Numbered from the stretch's first letter, positions 1-11,530 are shown. The stretch: DNA of 64,000 nucleotides from Gonocerus acuteangulatus (GCA_946811695.1 OX328125.1:100410643-100474642), one strand, 5' to 3'. Translations and numbers: made by a program. Notes: generated from the letters alone by a model not told the origin.

Positions 1-850
1 CCCTAAAACTTCCACAGACAAAGAGTACCGACTTTGACACATTCTGAACTGGCGTGAAATCTTCCTCCACATACTCTAATGCCAAGTAAAGGTTCATTAC
101 GAGATTGAAAATAATTCTGAAGCATAGAATAAGCATCTGCCAGGAGTAGAAGTCGTTGACGCTTTCAAAGAGATACAACAAATTCTGATGGGAATCAACC
201 TGACCGAGGAGTTTATACTTAAATGACGATATATTTTCTGACAGGTACTTCACTTGAGCTCTTATGTAGTCGAGGAAAAATGTCATTTGAGCTATAATAA
301 ACCATGTACACAAATATGGGAATTCAATTGAAGCAATTGTCACAAAAGTTAGAACTGACGGCGATTTCATAACTATATAAGATACAGCGGTGACGATTGA
401 ACATAAAATTAAAACACAATACAACCCAATTCTTAGTTTAGAAATTGGCTTATTGATCAAACCATTGGTTTGCTTGGAAAATCTAGTGATCAATATTTGT
501 AGTTTGGTTCTTTGAAATGCCATAACCAAAAGATGAGTGAGAACACATATATTGTCACTGAACAGTTCAACAGAAAGCAATAAAAATGCGACAATAGGGG
601 AATCATTAATTTCTAGAAGTTTTATTATCATTGTGATAACAGTAGTTAACGGAATAAAAAGACTTGAATATAAGACCCATTTTCTAGAAACGCGAAACTT
701 TTCGTAAGGCAGTAACCCAAGTATGCGGCTAAGTCTAAATATATTGGAAATATTAGCAAGTCCTGCATTCTTTTTCGGATAATCTTTTGCAAGTATGTTC
801 TCCATGCGTGCTGAGACTATTTCTGAAGTCTGTGACAGGTCACAAAGCAT
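1..850 (-). CDS. Gustatory receptor (7tm_7 family), N-terminal exon, cut by window edge
   Basis: Reading the minus strand from the ATG at 850 gives 283 residues with no stop up to the left edge. Insect gustatory receptors are inverted seven-pass membrane proteins of chemosensory neurons. Hydrophobic stretches lie near residues 58-79, 86-112, 140-162, 168-193 and 238-258. The N-terminal FRLSRILGLLPYE (38-50) and the stretch HQNLLYLFESVNDFYSWQ (221-238), followed by a membrane segment ending NLYLALEY, match the family pattern before transmembrane helix 5. The conserved C-terminal TYhhhhhQF signature would lie to the left of the window, so completeness cannot be judged. A second in-frame ATG lies 15 codons downstream and could be the true start. 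Confident of the family; ligand unknown. Confidence 0.9.
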   Translation of the reverse strand, partial: MLCDLSQTSEIVSARMENILAKDYPKKNAGLANISNIFRLSRILGLLPYEKFRVSRKWVLYSSLFIPLTTVITMIIKLLEINDSPIVAFLLLSVELFSDNICVLTHLLVMAFQRTKLQILITRFSKQTNGLINKPISKLRIGLYCVLILCSIVTAVSYIVMKSPSVLTFVTIASIEFPYLCTWFIIAQMTFFLDYIRAQVKYLSENISSFKYKLLGQVDSHQNLLYLFESVNDFYSWQMLILCFRIIFNLVMNLYLALEYVEEDFTPVQNVSKSVLFVCGSFR

Positions 851-1039
851 CGATTGCCGACCTCTTCACGCTTCTTCAAATAATATCATAATCCAATATA
901 TTAAAATATATTGACAGGCGCTGTAGTCAATAACATACTTGTCAAAAGTCAAGAACATGCTAAGAAGCAAAAAATCTATCAAGATTTTAACCCTAGAACG
1001 CCCACCTTCCTCGGTCTATCCCATTCTACCAACTATTCG

Positions 1040-1041
<2 letters not shown>

Positions 1042-1106
<65 letters not shown>
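1042..1106. repeat. (TA)n microsatellite
   Basis: About 65 bases of uninterrupted TA. Comparable tracts occur at 13734-13806, 14967-15042, 23312-23342, 28625-28676, 33148-33200, 34752-34818, 38177-38262, 41508-41555, 47652-47765, 49310-49358 and 59411-59488, several of them inside or at the edge of transposons. Confidence 0.95.
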
Positions 1107-1110
<4 letters not shown>

Positions 1111-1162
1111 TAAAACTCAACGTATGAGATCTTCTTTATATTAGGTTTTCTTTCGTATTATA

Positions 1163-1415
1163 TCGTCGATACAAATGCAAAGTATCGAATGTGAAAAAAC
1201 GCATTTTTCATTTTAAACCTTTACTGATTGCTGTTGGACTTATGGATGGCAAACTCTTGAATCTAACTTCACACCTTAAAAGGAGGATGTAACCACTGTC
1301 AAAAGGTCGAATCTGCCGACTATTTGACTGCCTAAAAGCAAAGTAATAAATAAAAGTATTTTCCCTCTTGAAAGTGGTGATTTTCATATTCGCTAGTTTG
1401 CATTTGTATCGAAGA
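1163..1415. mobile_element. Short TIR element (MITE), TA target, copy 1
   Basis: The ends are inverted repeats: TCGTCGATACAAATGCAAA at the left and TTTGCATTTGTATCGAAGA at the right, bounded on both sides by TA. A second copy at 52944-53195 has the same ends and the same TA boundary. Length about 250 bp, no coding capacity. The TA duplication suggests mobilisation by a Tc1/mariner-type transposase; that is inference. Confidence 0.75.
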
Positions 1416-2164
1416 TATGTATATTCTTCAAAATTAATTAAATAACTTTATTAATTAACTAATACGACTTAGAGGGGAGGGATGATGAAAATTAGTATAA
1501 AATTCTAAAACTTTGTTTATTCACAGATTTTCATCAAAATATTAAAAACAAAATAAAAGAAAAGTCACATACACCTTAAAAAAATAAAAGAATAAATGTG
1601 ACCATTCCAACCCTAGTCAAAAAGGCTTTCACAGAGATATTCCTAAATTTCCAAACAATCGGGTTTTTTCACGTAATTTCATTGACATAATTTCATGTAA
1701 TATCCGATCGGCTGATACAATTGATGTAATTCTTTCGATGACTCGTCAAGTATTGACCACAGGTTGCATAGCTGGGCTTTGGTGGAGAATAGAAGACGGC
1801 GAGGGGAGGGGCGACTAAATCACAGAGGTGTTCGCCATTTTGACGAACGTTGGCGTTGTAGGGTTAATAGATAGACAACTTGGGAATAAAAAAGATTAAC
1901 TTGAACAATCCTTAATTTATTGCAAATAAAAACAACACGAGGAACTAAGAATGCAAAGGGCATGAGTCAAGATTTTTTTAAGTTGTAATTAGTCACATAT
2001 TTCTAATAACAATAAGTTAGAACTAATATGTGAATACTAATAAACAGCGTTAATAGCCCAAGTGTTGATAGGCTGTTAAACACAAAAAAAACAAAAAAAA
2101 AAAAAAAACTTATTTTTATGAGTAGCAATAACAATAAATTACACAGGCACACACACAAAAAAAA
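1416..2164. other. AT-rich spacer, no gene seen
   Basis: No coding exon, RNA gene or element end recognised. Contains an A run near 2085-2108. Confidence 0.6.
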
Positions 2165-3112
2165 AATGGTAATTTACAAAGACACCATACATGTATTCTT
2201 ATGTATTTCGACTCGCTGAATCGAATCCGGAATCCGTTTCACCCCATCACGTTAGGACAAAAGCATTTGAAGGTCAAATTTCGTATGAAGTCGTCAAAGA
2301 AGAAATAACTAGAGCTTCCATGGATTTGAGGGTCGCTGAATTCTAATCCGAGGTCGGGCGCAAAATCAAGGTAATTTCAAGGACAAATATGTTTATTTTG
2401 CAAGAACTACATCTGTAGTCAAAATTCATTTTTTTTGCAAAATCGTCACATTTCAGCACCTCATGCAAAACAGATTTTGGATTCGAATTCAGCGACAATG
2501 GAAGCTCTTTAACGACTTCATACAAAATTTGACCTTCAAATGACCTTAAATCTGACGTATAGGGTGAAACGGACTCAGGATTCGAATTCAGCTTGTCACC
2601 ATACATGTATTCTTATGTATTTCGACTCGCTGAATCGAATCCGGAATCCGTTTTTTTACCCCATCACGATAGAACAAAAGCATTTGAAGGTCAAATTTCG
2701 TTTGAAGACGTTAAAGAAGAGATAACTAGAACTTCCATGGTTTTGAGGGTCGCTGAATTCTAATCCGAGGTCTCTTATACCCCATCAGTGGCAAATCAAG
2801 TTCATTTTAACGACAGATATGGCTATTTTGCAAAAAAAAAACGAATTTTGTCTGTAGATTCATTGTTTGCAAAATAAACATATTTGTCCTTGAAATGAGC
2901 TTGATTTAGTGCCTATATGGTGAAACAGACCTCAGATTCGAATTCTGGTACCCTCAAAAGGCTCTAGTAATTTCTTCTTTAACGACTTCATACAAAATTT
3001 TACCTTCAAATGCTCTTAAACCTGACGTGATGGGGTGAAACGGACTCCAGATTCGGAATTAGCTTGTCAAAATACATAAGAATATATGTATGGCGTCTTT
3101 GGAAAATACCTC
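2165..3112. mobile_element. Composite inverted-repeat element (MITE), two fused copies
   Basis: The stretch beginning near 2166 (ending in AAGACACCATACATGTATTC) recurs directly at about 2598 and in inverted form at 2460-2600 and 2930-3108. Inner blocks such as TTTGAAGGTCAAATTTCGTA appear in both orientations. The pattern is two palindromic elements joined or nested. A related single palindrome lies at 36385-36870. No protein is encoded; short open stretches here are chance. Confidence 0.65.
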
Positions 3113-5030
3113 TTTTTTTTTCTTTTTTTTTTTTTGCCAACGTTTTGGTTGGATCTAAGCATTGCAAGAACTTTTATAAAAACGCAGCCCCTGTCGTCGG
3201 AGGTGTCCAATAAGCACTAACATGGGAACATCAACAAGTGTCCGGAGCCGATTTTTATGAAACTTTGCATATTTATTAAACACGTGAAAATAATCGATAC
3301 GTATTTTTTTAAGGGTTGAAACAAGGTTTAAGGGGTGAAAAAACCCTTCCAAAGTACACCTCAAATATTCTAACAAGGGAAGTATACAGAGGTGGGGTCA
3401 CCGATTTGGTCCATTTTGTTTCTAGTGATTCTCCATCGAAAAATAGTCGACAAGTGTCCGAGCGTTTCATCCAATACGCCTTAGGAGCTGAGAAATGAAA
3501 TAAAATAGGTTGAAAATGCTTTATTTTATAAAGCAGTTTAGAAAATTATATCGACCTGATTCTTTCACCAGTTTATTTGTTTTATAGATTAAAGAACAAT
3601 TATAACTGTTAAACAATAATTTATATTTTGTCAAATAAATTCAAAAATATTCTTACGTTTGAATTAAACCAGCATTATACATTTTTTACACCAAACAGAA
3701 TAGCAGATTTAACAACTTCAGGACCCTAAGAAACTCTTTTTTTTTCTCTCTCTCTCTCTTTTTGTGGCGAGCCAACCTTATGGTCATTAACGCCAGTGAG
3801 GAATATTAGGCCTATGATGGGAAGGACGATGGCGATCTAACGGGAGACGGGAAGAGGCAGGGGAAGATAAGGACCCGGAGGCCCGGCCCGACAACCCTAA
3901 ACCATATTGTTGTGAGTGGAGGTAAAGTCTAAGAAACTCTAATGAAGTACATATCATCGAAAACAAAAAATAATACTGTTTTCCAGGGCCACCACATGGG
4001 GGGGGGACAACCGGGTACAGTTGTGCCGGGCCCGGGCAACATGGGGGCCCGGGCCGATCCTCGCTAATTGGAAAAAAGTACCGAAAGTGACCTTTGCAGC
4101 ACCGATTGTCGGCTTTTATTCTCATTTTGCTCAAAAATCAAGGTGAAAATAATTTTAAAATGCCCAAAGTCCTATAAAAAAGTATTAGAATTTTCATTCT
4201 GGCTCTGAGAAGTGGGGCCCGGCTGTGAGAAGTGGGGGCCCGTGATCTGGTCCCGGACCCGGGCTCTGATATGTGACGGCCCTGCTGTTTTCCTCCAATA
4301 CCGAGAGATACCGGAGACTACTTGTCTCTTCCGGAGAGAAAAAATCTATTATTTTTTTGTTTTTGATTATATTTGTCCAATATGAACGGCGGTAGAGTTG
4401 TGGACTAAAAAACAAAATTCTTCCGGTTTCTGTTCCGGTTCAGCAGTTTCCATGGTGTTTTCTGTACACAAAGAGAAAATAATTTTAGCCTGTTAACTCT
4501 CAGTCGAAGAGATTACTTCCTAGTTATGAATGAATAAGAAGATGAACAGTGATGACTGCTTTAAGTGCGGGAAAGATCATTAAAGCACACTTCAAAGATT
4601 CAGAGAAATACTTCTTGGAGTAAATGGATACCTGGTTAATTCCTTCTAATTAAAATATTCAATAATGCACAGAGCTGTATTCTTGCCCGCTCTTCTAGAT
4701 TCATTCTTTCCTGGTTCGCTGGATCATCTAGAGGTGAGACAAATCAAATATTTTAGTGATCCTTGTCCTATCGTATGAGCGGATCAGAAGTCAAGGGCTC
4801 TAGTTGACATTTTTGAAAAAAAAAAATGAGTTAGATACATGAATGAGTTGTGAACACCGTAGTCTTGTGTGAGGTAAAGAGAACCAAGTGAGATTCTTAT
4901 AAGTCGCTGCCACCTAGCTTGTTTTCTCTTTCTCTTTTGTAATATTAAGTCCAGAAGGAAATGAAGGGGTCTATGCGCGGATTTTCCAATTCATTTTCAT
5001 TGAGAAGATATGGTCGACCGTTCAGAAGTA
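3113..5030. other. No gene recognised
   Basis: AT-rich spacer with a G/C-rich patch at 3840-4080 and 4200-4280 and pyrimidine runs near 3737-3765. Around 3768-3800 there is a degenerate match to the 3' tail shared by the SINEs of this window (gccattagcgcc-like). No splice-bounded exon could be supported. Confidence 0.5.
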
Positions 5031-5111
5031 GGAAGCGTTGATCGTCGGGGTTTCGGTCAATGTTCTTATTTAATAAAACACATTTTATGGTTAAAATGTA
5101 TATTTATTACT

Positions 5112-5150
5112 GCCAACGTTTCGGCTTGCTTTACAAGCCATCTTCAGGGC
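5112..5150 (-). ncRNA. Hammerhead ribozyme-like motif in left PLE1 repeat
   Basis: Inverted counterpart of the motif at 6742-6780, hence antisense to the PLE1 coding strand. Core CTGAAGA and GAAA are intact. Confidence 0.55.
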
Positions 5151-5189
5151 TGTAAAAACATATAGATATATATAATTATTGTAAATATC

Positions 5190-6300
5190 AGGGAAAATTT
5201 TTCAAACAAAACACAGGCCTTGTTATGGGTTCTCCCATTAGCCCTTTAGCAGCTGACATGTTTATGGACTGGTTTGAGGCATGTTTCATAAATACTAAGA
5301 AAAATCCATTCTATGGTCGGATCAAATTTTGGTACAGGTATGTAGATGACGTATTGTTGGGGTTTTCCGGGTCGCGTGAAGAATTTACTGGATTGTTAAA
5401 GTACGCCAATGGATGTCATCGGTCTATTCGATTCACGTCTGAATTGAGGGAGTGTTATGTTTTTTAGATTTACAGATAACGAGAGAGAAGAAGGCTCACT
5501 CATTTGGCACATATAGGAAGCCCACTTTCACAGATACCATGATTCCATCTGACTCGAGTCATAGTTATAGGCACAAATTGTCTAGTTTTATATATTTAGT
5601 TGACCGAATGCTGAGGATCCCACTTAGTAAAGGAGACTATCTAAATGAACTAAATACCATAAAACACCTAGCACAGGTGAATGGTTATGGAAAAACGTTA
5701 GTGAATAAACTGGTAAAGAGACATCTCAAAAAAATATATGGGAAAGATGGGGACAAAGAAGAGTCGCATAAAACATCGATCAAATGGTGTTCTATTCCAT
5801 ATATAGAAGGTCTTTCAGACAAGTTGGGGCAACAGTTAGGTAGCCAAGGAATTAATGTGGCTTTCAAAAACCTTGGCTCTTTAAAGTCTCTACTGTGTAA
5901 TGCCAAGGAAAAAGTACCCTTAGTGGAGAAGTCCGGGATTTACAAGATGAAATGTACATCGTGTGAGGCGTCTTATATTGGACAGTGTGGTCGAAAATTG
6001 AAGAAGAGGTGTTATGAGCATATGACGTATAACTCGTCGGAAATGTTCAATCATTTGCAAAAAGAAGACCACAATAAAGAGGCCCTAGATGTAGCTTTGT
6101 TGCACAATGTTAAAAAGGGGTATAAGATGAACGTCCTAGAAGGGATTGAGATTAAATTAGATAAACTAATAAATAAAGGTAAAAATCTCAATACGAGGAC
6201 GGATACATGGCGTTTGAAATACGGGACTGAAGAAGGATTATCCCGGCTCGGAGAGTTCCCAAGAAGAGACCTCAGTCTACGGGTGAACCGCCTGCAGTGA
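5190..6300 (+). pseudogene. Penelope-like reverse transcriptase / GIY-YIG endonuclease, truncated and frameshifted
   Basis: The first part (about 5190-5467) contains VMGSPISPLAADMFM and the catalytic box YRYVDDVLLGF. The second part (5452-6300, 282 residues) continues with FLDLQI, YRKPTFTDTMIP, HKLSSFIYLVDRML and then the GIY-YIG nuclease signature SGIYKMKC...SYIGQCGRKLKKRCYEH. This order (RT fingers/palm, thumb, GIY-YIG) is specific to the Penelope family. The frame breaks at 5460-5465 inside a run of six T; one more T would keep the frame, so this is either a real indel or a homopolymer sequencing error. The N-terminal RT portion is absent. The protein would copy element RNA at chromosomal nicks; this copy should be dead. 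Confidence 0.88.
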
Positions 6301-6741
6301 AGAACTGGGTGGGTGTCTCAGCATTAGGTTTTATTTTTATTTTTAACTTGTGATATACTGGTGTGTTTTTTATTTATGTACTTATTTATTTATTTTTCTT
6401 ACGTGTGCTTGGACAGAAAGTGTGTATTTTGCTGTTTTTAATGTATATTTGAGTATGAATGCTTTTGTGGTTGATCACGTGTTTTGTGTTTTAGAATTTA
6501 ATTGTTTTTATGATTACATTGATTGTTTTTAAATGGTTTCTGACAATTCAAATTTATTTGATAAGCTTGTTCTCCGGTGTTAAAGATTATATATTTTTTG
6601 TTTTTCTATGCTGTAGAAGCACTGAGGATGGAGCTGTAGACTCCAAAAGCATGCTTTGTGGGTGAATAAAATAAATCATTTGTGGTGGAGACCTTGGAGT
6701 TTGTTGGTTTTCCTATTTGGATATAGATATATGTTTTTACA

Positions 6742-6780
6742 GCCCTGAAGATGGCTTGTAAAGCAAGCCGAAACGTTGGC
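6742..6780 (+). ncRNA. Hammerhead ribozyme-like motif in right PLE1 repeat
   Basis: Reads GCC-CTGAAGA-T-GGCTTG-taaag-CAAGCC-GAAACGTT-GGC. CTGAAGA fits the conserved CUGANGA box, GGCTTG/CAAGCC forms stem II, GAAA is the second conserved box, ACGT is a minimal self-complementary stem III, and flanking GCC/GGC gives stem I with predicted cleavage after GUU. Hammerheads with very short stem III are known from Penelope-like terminal repeats and are thought to act as dimers. Confidence 0.65.
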
Positions 6781-6861
6781 AGTAATAAATGTACATTTTA
6801 ACCATAAAATGTGTTTTATTAAATAAGAACATTGACCGAAGCCCCGACGATCAACGCTTCC

Positions 6862-7655
6862 CAATTGATTTTCATATTAATCGTAAGCCGGACGATGTAC
6901 CTATTATACACCATTGATAATAAACAGCTAAGGACCTGAGGATTCGTCTAGTATGATAGGAACTGTAAAAATATAGTTTGTGCTATTACCACAGTGCGGT
7001 AAAAAAAAAACACGTCATGTGTTCGACTTTGACTCAACTTTTCTCAAAACATTGAGTTTGTTACTTAGACCCCTTGAACTCCGGAGTCCTCAAATATAAA
7101 CAACTAATGTCTCTGAGCTTTTTATTTCGGGTAAACATATATTATTAAAAATAAAACCCCGACTCTCAGGTATTGCGTCATCTTAGCGCGTTTCTGTTCT
7201 TAACCCTAGCGAATTCATTTGGAAAACTTGGTATAGAAAATTTAATACTTTTTGTTTTGATATTTCGTGAAAACTTTAAACGCCTCCTGTAAAAACAATT
7301 CGATGAAAGCCGATATTTACGAGCCACAATGTATTTTGCTTTATGGGCTATTAATCAACAAATGAATACGTATCTAAGGTGTAATACTTCCTTGTACGAA
7401 CAAAAGCAATGTAATTTTCTTGAATTTATAAATACAAATAAATCAATAATTTTAAATTCTTTATATCAAACGTTTTATATGGGATATTTAATTTAATTTA
7501 TTTATGTATCGCACCGCATCTATGGCGAAGTGCATTTTTTCGGTATTTTCAGTAGAGGGCGATGTAAAGTAGGTTTAGTCGTGCATATTCCTAGAACATG
7601 TTCTTATATATTAATTTTAAAATATTTTAACCAGATATTTTGACTTGGTATTTAC
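6862..7655. other. Spacer with a Helentron-like family A 5'-end remnant
   Basis: At about 7158-7205 the string CCCGACTCTCAGG...ATCTTAGCGCG matches the 5' end of family A (see 48062-49501). The remainder is AT-rich with nothing recognised. Confidence 0.5.
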
Positions 7656-8450
7656 TTAGATGTTGTTGTAAATGTTTATGTCCTTTAAATGTTTGAGTAT
7701 TGTATCAATGTGGTGGCTGTCATCTCCTAGGAGTTCTGTCAAGTCTATAGGTACATCAAGGTTCTGTCTTAAATAGCAGTTAGTCAGTATATGCTTGATT
7801 GTCAGTTCTGAGTTACATGTTCGGCATGTCGGTTTGTCCTTGTTAGTCATTAGGTACTCGTGAGTCACACGACTGTGGCCGATACGTAGTCTGGCTAATA
7901 TGACTTCTTCGCATCGTGATATTCTGTGTGACGAAGGCCATTATTTTACCGTATTCTTCACCGTCCTCAGTTTGTTCTCTGTTGTGTTACTCCAATCCAG
8001 TTGCCAGTAGTGTAAGATTATTAGGTCTGTGTAACGTATTACGTCTTCATAGTACGAGTCGAATGGTTCGTAAGTTTGTTCTTCTGTTGCAAGTTTGGCT
8101 TGTCGGTCAGCAATTGTGTTTAGTCCTAAGTTTTCATGTCCCGGTAGCCACCACAGAGTTGCATGTTTACCAGAAGCATGTAGGTGGTGTATTTCGTCCT
8201 TTATTTCTATGCATGTGGGATGTGTCGTGTATATATTTTGTAAACATTGCAGTGAACTCAAAGAGTCACTACAAATGATGATGTGTGTTTGTTGTGTTGA
8301 TGGCAGACTCTTCAACGCAAGGAGGATGGCTTGCAGTTCTGCTCCAAGGATGCTAACATTTGGTGGAAGTTTTTTGCTGTACACATCATCTTTTTGTGAA
8401 GTACTGTTTGTATAGTAAATTTGAAGCTGGGTTTGTCTTTTTGAATTTGG
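7656..8450 (-). pseudogene. LINE remnant: RNase H domain and C-terminal zinc motif
   Basis: On the minus strand 7941-8384 encodes an RNase H fold lacking its first strand: GAELQAILLALKSL supplies the catalytic Glu, IIICSDSLSSLQCL an Asp, and WLPGHENLGLNTIADRQAK the final His/Asp block. Shifted frame 7656-7868 continues with the tail CRTCNSELTIKHILTNC, a cysteine/histidine motif typical of non-LTR retrotransposons of the I/Jockey group carrying RNase H. A frameshift near 7930 separates them and the reverse transcriptase is missing, so this is a 5'-truncated dead copy. The same protein tail is seen at 37690-38052 and 11253-11489. Confidence 0.8.
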
Positions 8451-8803
8451 CGAGTGACATGTCTATGTTGAAATTACGTATTGGATATGGGATATTAATA
8501 TGGGATATTAAAGTATCCCAAAAAAATAAGTTTCAATTCTTCGGAAAAAAATGGCGGCGCCGAGTCTGACGAACGTAAACCCTCTTTTTTCACTGCATCA
8601 GTTCTTTCTTTAAATTGTAGCGTCATTCATACAGAAATAGCTGACTTCCCGACCTTCGTCACAGCAGATAAGTTGTTATTTTATTTCGTTAAATAATGTA
8701 TCATTAAAATTAACACTACTATATAATTTTGTGCAGTTTATTATAGCACGGTTCCCGTCATATTATAAGTTAATAATCAATTGATACGTAATCAAAGTAT
8801 AAT

Positions 8804-8932
8804 GTTTCTTGACACTGTGGCTCTCCGGACCAGTGTCAAGAAACAGATAACCTAGAGATAACACGTTATTTAAAGGTTACCAGTAACTGGAGTTTAACCA
8901 GTAATTGACCTGTACTGGTTAAACTCCAGTTA
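8804..8932. repeat. Two consecutive perfect hairpins
   Basis: Arms GTTTCTTGACACTG (8804-8817) and CAGTGTCAAGAAAC (8831-8844), then a second hairpin with 20-bp arms 8884-8903 and 8913-8932. Probably ends or debris of a foldback element. Confidence 0.7.
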
Positions 8933-9872
8933 CCTGTACTACAGTTTAAATAATAAAGAGACATTAAAATTGTGGACTAAACATTTATGCTTCCAAGATG
9001 TCATTTTGAAACGCCATTATACTTGTAAGCATTACCAAGTAGTGTTCTGACTGATAGTCCTGTCTTGATAGTCTGCAAGCGGCAATTTTTAATCTAGTAC
9101 GAAAAACTAAAATTATTTCGAAAGATGAAGGTTAAATCCAGTAAAGTACGTAGGAATTTTAAGAAATATTATTTTTTTTCAAAAATTATGAACCATTCTT
9201 CATTTTCTATTAAACAATCCAATCGAAAATCGCTATAATTCAACGAATAAAAAAAACCTACTTATTTTACTAACAAATATTATTAGGAAGCTGCAATTAA
9301 AATTTAAAGTTTAATATAATTAATTATTTATTTTCATTTCTTAGATGCCTAAGAAGGTCCTTAATTTTTCTTATATCTTAAAATGAATATGGGATTTCTT
9401 TAGGGCCAAAAAATAACGGCCGTCCTCTTATGAGGGTTGCGCCTAATCCAGGGTTAATAAGCTTTCTAAAGATACGTACAGAGTAGAACGTAGAGAGAGC
9501 GCAAAACAGAATAGCTGGGAGCATAGCGAAATCAGATCTGCAAAATCAAACAGAGTTTAAATCTTTGCTATGCTCTCCCCTTTGCCAGCTTTTTAATTTC
9601 CTTTAACCTCATGTGTTTGATCTCTTCGCTGTGCTCTTTGCTCCCTCTCTCTCTCTACTCCACTCCGTTTGTTGCCTACAGGACAGCAGAATGTATACTT
9701 AAGTACAGACAATCTCCACTGCCCAAGACCCTCGTAGAGCAAGAATAATACCCAATTTCGTAAAGGATAATCCATCCTAATAATCTTCGTTACTTATAAA
9801 TGTATGTTAAAATTTATATAAATATATAATATTTGATTTTATATTTTTCAGAACGACTAAATTATCAGGCAA
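8933..9872. other. Upstream region of the odorant receptor gene
   Basis: No repeat or exon firmly recognised. ATGCCTAAGAAGGT, the first 14 bases of the receptor coding region, also occurs here, at about 9344. A good acceptor (tttttcag) ends at about 9851 just before the start ATG, so a 5' non-coding exon may lie in this stretch. Confidence 0.45.
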
Positions 9873-10729
9873 ATGCCTAAGAAGGTGGACAAAAATCTGA
9901 CTCATGACTTTTACGAAGAAAACAAACTTATTCTGGTCTTCAGCGGCTATGTCTTCATGACGAAACCACCAATACTGCTCATTGCCAATATACTGCTTAC
10001 AGGCTGCCAGTTCGGGGTTTGTGCTTTCCTGTTTGTTATGGAAATATACACCATGTACTTATCACTTGAAGATAAAGTCACACTGATAAGAACATTTCAC
10101 TCATTCTGGTTGCTCCTTGTTATTTTTGCTCTCCGTGGCTTGAAATCTCTCACTGTGAGGAGTCTTAATGAGGGGAATCAGATAGTCAAAGATGGGGTAT
10201 TTCACTACGAAGACCAAATATGCAATGAACTTAGTTATGAGGTGATAAAAAAGTGGGTCAAATTTATAAGATTCGCCATTTCCAAAGGGACAAGATTCTT
10301 GCTCTTTTGTGTACTTCTCAACACTTTTTTGTTTCCGGTATTTAAATTGTTAACGATAAAAGAAGATAATTCTAACACGGAGATCAACCCCTACCTTCCT
10401 GTTTATTTCTACACCCCGTTCAGCACGAGGACTTACCACGGATTCTCTTTAGCGCTTCTGATCTACGGAGCATTCTTCTTTATCATGTTCTTGGCCGTCT
10501 TGGGTATGGAACTAACTTACATAAGTTTCTCTTTGCAACTGATATCACAAATGGAAGTTCTAAACGTTTCTCTAAGGAATATTGAGAAAAGAGCAGTAGG
10601 AAAACTTGCCAAGAAGAAAATTTACAAGAATGTTTTTGCACCCAAGGATCTCTACGAGGAAAAGGAATTTCAGCTTTGTTTGTACTCTTGTTTAAGGGAA
10701 AACATCTTACACCATCTTGCAATATTAAG
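9873..10729 (+). CDS. Odorant receptor (7tm_6), exon 1
   Basis: Starts at ATG 9873 and encodes 285 residues plus two bases before a GTAATT donor. Insect odorant receptors are ligand-gated cation channel subunits that pair with Orco in the dendrites of olfactory neurons. Hydrophobic segments fall near residues 32-60, 76-90, 138-161 and 190-222. The outer-loop motif YLPVYFYTPF (174-183) and the pre-splice motif LRENILHHLAILR are hallmarks of the family. Adding exons 2-4 gives about 402 codons, the usual size of the family. Downstream exons are at 11893-11992, 12485-12574 and 31924-32082, with a doubtful last exon at 32262. The subtype and ligand cannot be read from sequence. Confidence 0.93.
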
Positions 10730-10976
10730 GTAATTTTCATTTTTTTTAATAATATAGCATCTTCTATAAGTATTTAAACCGCAGCACAGTGTGAAGATTT
10801 CCTGCTGCACCATGGATGGTTAGGACGGATCCAGGGACGTTGTACAAATATCTGATAATTTGCTATCAGAAGGAAGCCAAACAGCTCTGTTTGCCTCTAG
10901 GCAAAATGATCTGTCAAGTCTGAAACAGTTCGTTATTAAGTGTTTAGAGGTTAAAAACTTGTTACATATTGAACGA

Positions 10977-11285
10977 CTTGCTTGTTCCCTAGTCATTAGA
11001 TGCTTGTTCTCTAGTCATTAGGTGCTTGTTCCCTAGTCATTAGGTGCTTGTTCTCTAGTCATTAGGTGCTTGTTCTCTAGTCATTAGGTACTTGTTCTCT
11101 AGTCATTAGGTGCTTGTTCCCTAGTCCTTAGGTGCTTGTTCTCTATTTATTAGGTGCTTGTTCCCTAGTCCTTAGGTGTTTGTTCCCTAGTCATTAGGTG
11201 CTTGTTCCCTAGTCATTAGGTGCTTGTTATCTAGTCATTAGGTCCTTGTTCCCTAGTCATTAGGTCCTTGTTCTCTAGTCATTTG
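10977..11285 (+). repeat. 22-bp tandem array, 14 copies, in odorant receptor intron 1
   Basis: Unit GTGCTTGTTCTCTAGTCATT + AG repeated 14 times with few substitutions. Its complement begins ATGACTAGAGAACAAG, which is the coding sequence of the adjoining LINE fragment (MTREQ), so the array grew from that fragment. Confidence 0.9.
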
Positions 11286-11489
11286 GAATGAGTGTGTACG
11301 TCTAGTATGCCCGATTCGTAAGCGTGTCAGTACTACTTCTTCTTGTACTTCTGTTGCTCGAGGGCCAGTGATTTCACTTAGTTTCTTGTCTCTTGTCCTG
11401 TACCATACATCGTACCAACGTTTGCCAACGAGTTTCTGCATGTCTTCAACGAGTGAAACCATCTTCGCACGTTGTGTCCGTAATGTCAA
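11253..11489 (-). pseudogene. LINE C-terminal fragment (region before the zinc motif)
   Basis: Minus-strand 78 residues including KRWYDVWYRTRDKKLSEI and EVVLTRLRIGHTRRTHSF, followed by MTREQ. The block VLTRLRIGHTR is the conserved segment between RNase H and the C-terminal zinc motif of Jockey/I-type LINEs. It runs into the 22-bp array at 11285, where the normal cysteine motif is lost. Confidence 0.75.
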
Positions 11490-11530
11490 ATTGATTTTCT
11501 TCTGACACTATTTTTATAAAAATTTATATA

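Larger units (their letters stand above)
5031..6861 (+). mobile_element. Penelope-like element PLE1, 5'-truncated, with inverted terminal repeats
   Basis: A Penelope-type reverse transcriptase/GIY-YIG reading frame is flanked by 134-bp nearly perfect inverted repeats (5031-5164 and 6728-6861). Penelope-like elements are retroelements whose terminal repeats may be direct or inverted. The internal part starts in the middle of the RT domain, so the 5' half of the coding region is missing. Each terminal repeat carries a hammerhead-ribozyme-like fold. Confidence 0.85.

Noticed and set aside
911..1144. Frames rich in Ile-Tyr repeats, here and at 13637-13954, 34669-34913, 47504-47830 and 59253-59495
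   Set aside because: Translation of (TA)n microsatellites.
10977..11285. CRISPR-like repeated structure
   Set aside because: Contiguous tandem units without unique spacers, in an intron of an insect gene.
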